25,923 nt of DNA from assembly GCA_963834365.1 (NCBI GenBank), contig CAWIBS010000018.1, positions 1-25,923 of the forward strand, in the 5' to 3' direction. Positions within the stretch are counted from its first letter, which is position 1. Each line of letters starts with the position of its first letter. Origin of the DNA: CAWJAP01 sp963834365 (GTDB taxonomy: Bacteria > Acidobacteriota > Vicinamibacteria > Vicinamibacterales > Vicinamibacteraceae). Positions 21,840 to 25,923 of the stretch are shown here, piece by piece. The notes beneath the pieces were generated by a model. It was not told the origin of the DNA. It was given only the letters and a program-made list of their open reading frames with translations, and did no database searches. Both the position numbers and the translations under genes were made by a program.

Positions 21840-22581
21840 ATGTCGATCGGCATGCCGCTTGCCCTTGACCCGCCATGTCGAGGCGGCGCGAAAAGCTTGG
21901 CGTACACGGGCGCAATCGGCCTGTTCGTGTGCGTGGCCTCGCTGACGCCGCCGATGACGCGGAACGCAGACGCGCAGAATCCGGCGCTCGAACGAACAGG
22001 GCCCGAAGCGGTCGAGGAGGTGCGTCCCGACGGCAAAAGTCGCTTGCGCATTTTCCTCGACGACACCGTGCTCTCGCCGTCGCTGGGCCCACGCGTGGCG
22101 TTCGCCGCCGCGCTCGATGAGCACGACTTCCGGAAGGCTGGAGCGGGGAGCCGGGCGGTACGGCAAGCGTGTCGCGGCGCGCGCCGGGCTCACGCTGTCC
22201 AGGCCGGTGTGCAGCACGGCACGGCGGCGCTGCTGCGGCTCGATCCGCGGCGCGATCCGCGCCGCTGCGAGTGCTCGCATCCGCTCCGCCGGACGGCGCA
22301 TGCCCTCGCGCCGACACGTTCGTGACGCGTGCCCGCCGGGGACGCGACGTGCCCAATGCACCGCTCGTTGCGGGCGCATTCGGCGGCGCGCTGATCGCGA
22401 CGGCCGGGTATCCGCCCACCGAGGGACCGGCCGTGACGTCGTCCGCGTGGCGAGCCTGACCATCGTCGGCCAGGCCGGCGCGAACGTCTTTCACGGATTC
22501 TCCGACGACCTCGAAGCGGATAGTCCGTCGCTGACCACGGGCGTGCCGCTGACCTCGAACTCACTTGCCTTGATATTGTAG
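21840..22581 (+). CDS. Conserved secreted protein of unknown function, frameshifted
   Basis: The N-terminus has a hydrophobic export signal (SLAYTGAIGLFVCVASL, ending near NADAQ). It is followed by a region reading DDTVLSPSLGPRVAFAAALD and, after two or three shifts, AVQAGVQHGTAALLRLDPR, then DTFVTRARRGRDVPNAPLVA, GAFGGALIATAGYPP and VASLTIVGQAGANVFHGFSD. The order and spacing of these blocks recall a family of uncharacterised acidobacterial exported proteins of about 230 residues (a memory-based match). The start is uncertain: ATG 21840 is in frame with the signal, while ATG 21875 with one indel would give a compact signal beginning MSRRR. The last 20 codons run into unrelated sequence and stop at 22579-22581. 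Confidence 0.5.
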
Positions 22582-22586
22582 TGTCC

Positions 22587-22722
22587 CGCCTTGAGGCGCA
22601 CTGTCTGTGGTCCGGCTTCAGCCGGACCGAGAAGTCGAGCCCAAACCTGAACCATCTGGTCGCTGATGTGCCCTCGGCCGGCCTTCGGGCCGGTGGCGCG
22701 TGAAGTCAGCCCTTGGCGGGCT
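22587..22722. repeat. Cluster of four hairpins, REP-like
   Basis: Four stem-loops lie in 136 bp: CGCC-TTGA-GGCG (22587-22598), GTCCGGC-TTCA-GCCGGAC (22610-22627), CCGGCC-TTCG-GGCCGG (22678-22693) and AGCCC-TTGGC-GGGCT (22708-22722). On the plus strand every loop begins with TT, so on the minus strand every loop ends with AA. The first two copies are also similar in their flanks and differ in the stem by a compensatory change. The 353-bp gap between 22581 and 22934 holds nothing else recognisable. Confidence 0.65.
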
Positions 22723-22934
22723 CGGGCTGGGCTCCGCGTCTTCGTCGCTGGCACACCGCGGGCTCTCGGGTCTCTAAGCGCGCTCAACATACACTGGCGC
22801 GGTCCGCGCGGCCCCGGGGCAGTCAGGCAATCGCTAGACATGACCACCGCCTCTCGGCACATGACTGTGAGTCGCCCAAGGCAACCACGGCTCTCGATTT
22901 GCCGTCGAACGTCCCGGAAGAACGAGTTCCCGCG

Positions 22935-25446
22935 ATGGCATATGGACCATTGCTCGAGTCGCTGGGCCAGGACGTCCGGTACGGCATCCGTCATCTGCGG
23001 CTCAACCCGGGGTTTGCGGCGGCGGCGATCCTGTCGCTCGCGCTCGGCATCGCGGCCAATACGTCAATTTTCACGCTGGTCGACCAGGTGCTGCTGCGGC
23101 TCCTGCCAGTGGAGAATCCGCGCGCGCTGGTCCAGTTCCGCATGGAGGGAGGGCGCTTCGGTCGCAGAACGGCGACGGCCTCCACACGTTCTCGTACCCC
23201 TTCTATGTCGCGCTGCGCGACCGCAACACCGTGTTCACGGGCCTGACCGGCCAGGACCCCAATCGTCTGAGCCTGGTGACCGGCGAGCGCGCCGAGCTCG
23301 TCGACATCGGGGTGGGTGGCCGGCAACTTCTTCGACGTGCTGGGCGTGAAGCCGCACATCGGACGCGTGCTCGCCTCGGAAGACGACCGCGTGGATGGCG
23401 GGACGCCGGTGGCGGTGCTCCAGTACGATTTCTGGCAGGCGCGCTTCGGCGGACGGGCCGACGTGGTGGGGTCGACCATCCGGTTGAACGGCGCGCCGTT
23501 CACCGTGGTTGGCGTCGCGGCGCCGCAGTTCGCCGGCACCAACGCGGGGCTCGTCACCCAGATGTGGGTGCCGATGACCTCGCAGGACGACGATCTGCTC
23601 CAGATACGGCCGACGAGCTGAAGAACGAGCGCTCCGCCTGGTTCTACCTGTTCGCCCGGCTGAAGCCCGGCGTGACGCCTCGATCAGGCCCAGGCCGAGA
23701 TGCGCGTTCTGCACGACCAGCGGAAGCAGGAGGAGTTCCAGGGCGAGTTCTTCCCGAAGTTCCCGACACGAAGCCGCGCTTCCTCCGGCAGACGCTCTCG
23801 CTCGTTCCGGCCGACCGCGGGTCTCGTCGCTGCGGCGGAAGTTCGAGCGCCCGCTCGTCGTGCTGCAGTGGCTCGTCGGCGTCGTGCTGCTCATCGCGTG
23901 CACGAACGTCGCCGGGCTGTTGCTCGCGCGCGCCGCGGCGCGCCAGCGTGAGTCGCGATCCGCATCGCGCTCGGCGCCAGCCGCGCCCAGGTGGTGCGGC
24001 AGCTCTTCGTCGAGAGCCTGATGCTCGCGATCGCCGGCGGGCTCGGAGGAATGTTCCTCGGCGCATGGCTGGCGCGAGGCCTCGTGCGCTTCCTGCCGTA
24101 TGATCCGGCCGCTCTGTCGCTGTCGACGACGCCCGACGCGCGCGTCCTGCTCTTCACGATGGCCGTGACGGTGCGACGGCGTCGTTTCGGCCTGCTGCCT
24201 GCGTTCCGGGGATCCCGTGTCCAGGCCGCGATGATGTTGAAGGCCGAGGCCGGATCGGTCACGGGCGGCCAGGGGCACGTGCGGCATTCAGAAGGCGTTC
24301 GTGGCGCTTCAGGTGCATCGTCGCTGCTCCTGCTGATCGGCGCCGGCCTGTTCGTGCGGACGCTCGACAACCTGCGGAAGGTCGATCTCGGCTTCACCAC
24401 GGAGAACGTCCGATGTTCACCGTACGGCCGGCAACGCAGTACGACGATGGCCGCAAGCTCCATGTGTCCGCACGCTGATCGAAAGCCTGGCGACCGTCCC
24501 CGGCGTCAAGGCCGTGGCGCGAACACGTCGCGCCTGCTGACCGGCGGGCGCTGGACAGCCAGCTGACGATTCCCGGCACGGAGACCGCCGACGGAAACGT
24601 CCCCTGGAGCTCCTTCAACGCGGTCACGCCCGGGTACTTCGAGGCGCTGGGCATCCCGGTCACGACGGGCCGCGACTTCACGTGGAACGACTCGGGGCAG
24701 CACGCGCAAAATCGCGCTGGTCAACGAAGCGCTCTTCACGGAGTAGATGAAGGGGACGACCCGGTGGGCCGCTCATCGGCCAGGCCGCAACGTGCCGCTG
24801 GACATTGAGATCGTCGGCGTGTTCAGGAACGCGCGCTATCACGACGTGCGCGGCGAGGTGCCACGCCAGACCTTCGTCAACATCGATTCCGGATCCGGTT
24901 CGTCGGGAGCCTGAACGTGTATGCCCGCGTCGAAGGAGCACCCGGCTGGTCCTGTCGGTGCTGCGCGAGCGGGTCGGCCGTGTCGAGTTGAACCTGGTGG
25001 TCTTCGACATGCGAATGATCGACAATCAGCTCGACATGCGGCTGGCCAACGAACGCATATCTCGTACCTGTCGGGCGGGTTCGCGCTCCTGGCGACGATC
25101 CTCGCCATCGTCGGCCTGCACGGCGTGTTCGCGTTCATCGTCGCGCGGCGCACGCGGGGGATAGGCATCCGCGTCGCCCTGGGCGCGCGAGCAGGGGAGC
25201 ATCGTGTCGCTGGTGATCAGCGAGATGCTCGTGGGCTGCATCCTGCTCGGCCTCACGGCGGGCGTGACATAGCGTCCAGCTGGGGGCCCGCTACGTCGAG
25301 ACGCAGCTGTTGCGGGTCAGGGCGGCGGACTGGCCCGTGTTCGCCGCCACGTGGCGACGCTGCTGGCGGCGGCGCTGCTCGCCTCGTTCGTGCCCGCCTG
25401 GCGTGCCTCGCGGATCTCCCCGACGCTGGCGCTGCGCTACGAGTGA
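22935..25446 (+). CDS. ADOP-type MacB/FtsX permease, very heavily frameshifted
   Basis: The layout is clear across all three frames. It runs MAYGPLLESLGQDVRYGIRH (start), helix 1 (AAILSLALGIAANTSIFTLV), a periplasmic domain (GNFFDVLGVKPHIGRVLASE; VAVLQYDFWQARFGGRADVV), FtsX domain 1 (VVLLIACTNVAGLLLARAAA; RIALGASRAQVVRQLFVESL), a second periplasmic domain (AVTPGYFEALGIPVTTGRDF), FtsX domain 2 (FALLATILAIVGLHGVFAFI; RTRGIGIRVALGARAG) and the end FVPAWRASRISPTLALRYE. I count roughly 15-20 indels plus one in-frame TAG (24744-24746, in ALFTE-stop-MKG, where Tyr is expected). It may be a true pseudogene or a badly sequenced gene. A weak GAG-rich stretch precedes the ATG; no promoter was recognised. 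It is convergent with the next permease, with nine bases between stops. Confidence 0.82.
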
Positions 25447-25455
25447 GCGCGGCCA

Positions 25456-25923
25456 TCAATCGGCGCGAAGCGCCACCATCGGGTCGACGCGCGTGGCACG
25501 TCTGACCGGCACGTAACTCGCCGCCAGCGCCACGACCGCGAGTACCGCGGGGATGGCGGCAAAGGTGACAGGATCGGTCGCGGTCACCTCGTAGAGCAGC
25601 CCCGCCATCGCGCGCGTCAGGCCGAACGCCGCCACCAGGCCGACGGCGGTTCCGATCCCGGCGAGCACCATCGCTCGCGAGACGACGAGCGCCCGGACAC
25701 GTCCCGGCTCGGCGCCGAGCGCGAGCCGGATCCCGATCTCGCGCGTACGCTCCGCCACGATGCAGCTGAGCACACCGTGGATGCCGATGGCGGCGAGCGT
25801 CAGGGCGACCGCCGCGAGGAGCCCGAGGACGAGCATCGTGAACCGCCGCTCCGCGACCGATCGCGACACGGTCTCGGTGAACGGCTCGAGGCCGAACACC
25901 GCGAGCGCCGGGTCGATGCCGCG
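25456..25923 (-). CDS. MacB/FtsX (ADOP-type) permease, C-terminal part, cut by window end
   Basis: The final FtsX domain is in one uninterrupted frame. It contains RRFTMLVLGLLAAVALTLAA, a helix with IGIHGVLSCIVAERTREIG, the signature REIGIRLALGAEPGRVRAL, ALTRAMAGLLYEVTATDP-like text (exactly LTRAMAGLLYEVTATDPVTF) and the end YVPVRRATRVDPMVALRAD. This is the standard C-terminus of the family. The N-terminal part lies beyond 25923. No indel is visible in this portion. Confidence 0.88.
   Translation of the reverse strand, partial: RGIDPALAVFGLEPFTETVSRSVAERRFTMLVLGLLAAVALTLAAIGIHGVLSCIVAERTREIGIRLALGAEPGRVRALVVSRAMVLAGIGTAVGLVAAFGLTRAMAGLLYEVTATDPVTFAAIPAVLAVVALAASYVPVRRATRVDPMVALRAD

Noticed and set aside
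20931..22463. 510-codon minus-strand open frame
   Set aside because: Only the part from 21620 to about 21255 has DinB homology. Upstream it is antisense to the secreted-protein gene and downstream it runs through the operon promoter.

Overview
The window is high-GC bacterial DNA whose gene content points to Acidobacteriota, probably a Vicinamibacteria-like lineage. The grounds are several orphan MacB/FtsX-type permeases of the acidobacterial duplicated (ADOP) kind, a PadR regulator beside one of them, a TonB-dependent receptor with a carboxypeptidase-regulatory-like N-terminus, and a quinoprotein/multiheme cytochrome pair. The assignment rests on gene content only. No rRNA or tRNA gene was seen. 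Many genes are broken by single-base indels, while others several kb long in total are intact, so the reading frames below were joined by hand across shifts.

Layout. 1-2791 (minus): a three-heme c-type cytochrome translationally coupled (ATGA overlap) to a periplasmic quinoprotein-dehydrogenase homologue. 2886-3911 (minus): an intact aldo/keto reductase. 3967-4996: a repeat-bounded island in which a GxxExxY-family (PD-(D/E)XK fold) gene sits between two arrays of the same degenerate repeat. The island's outer ends form imperfect inverted repeats, and it abuts a decayed ECF sigma-factor fragment and a heptamer-repeat tract. 5524-8220 (plus): a secreted alpha/beta hydrolase, an exported alkaline phosphatase, an AraC-type remnant and a small membrane protein. 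8315-8509 (minus): a decayed secreted-protein fragment. 8712-11122 (plus): a nearly intact ADOP permease, convergent with a TonB-dependent receptor (11146-14567, minus). 14753-17756 (plus): an intact run of a Tat-signal Gfo/Idh/MocA oxidoreductase, a phytanoyl-CoA-dioxygenase-family hydroxylase and a methyltransferase with a signal peptide.

17877-20991 (minus): a probable ADOP operon of promoter, prefix-domain ORF, permease and then PadR. 21106-21620 (minus): a DinB-like protein, divergent from a conserved secreted protein of unknown function (21840-22581, plus). 22587-22722: four closely spaced hairpins. 22935-25446 (plus): a heavily frameshifted ADOP permease, convergent with another permease cut by the window end (25456-25923, minus).

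How the parts may work together: the quinoprotein and cytochrome would form a periplasmic redox pair. The receptor, hydrolases, phosphatase and oxidoreductase/hydroxylase pair fit scavenging of organic polymers or glycosides. The ADOP permeases with PadR fit regulated efflux or envelope stress functions. The most unusual feature is the 1.03-kb GxxExxY/repeat island.
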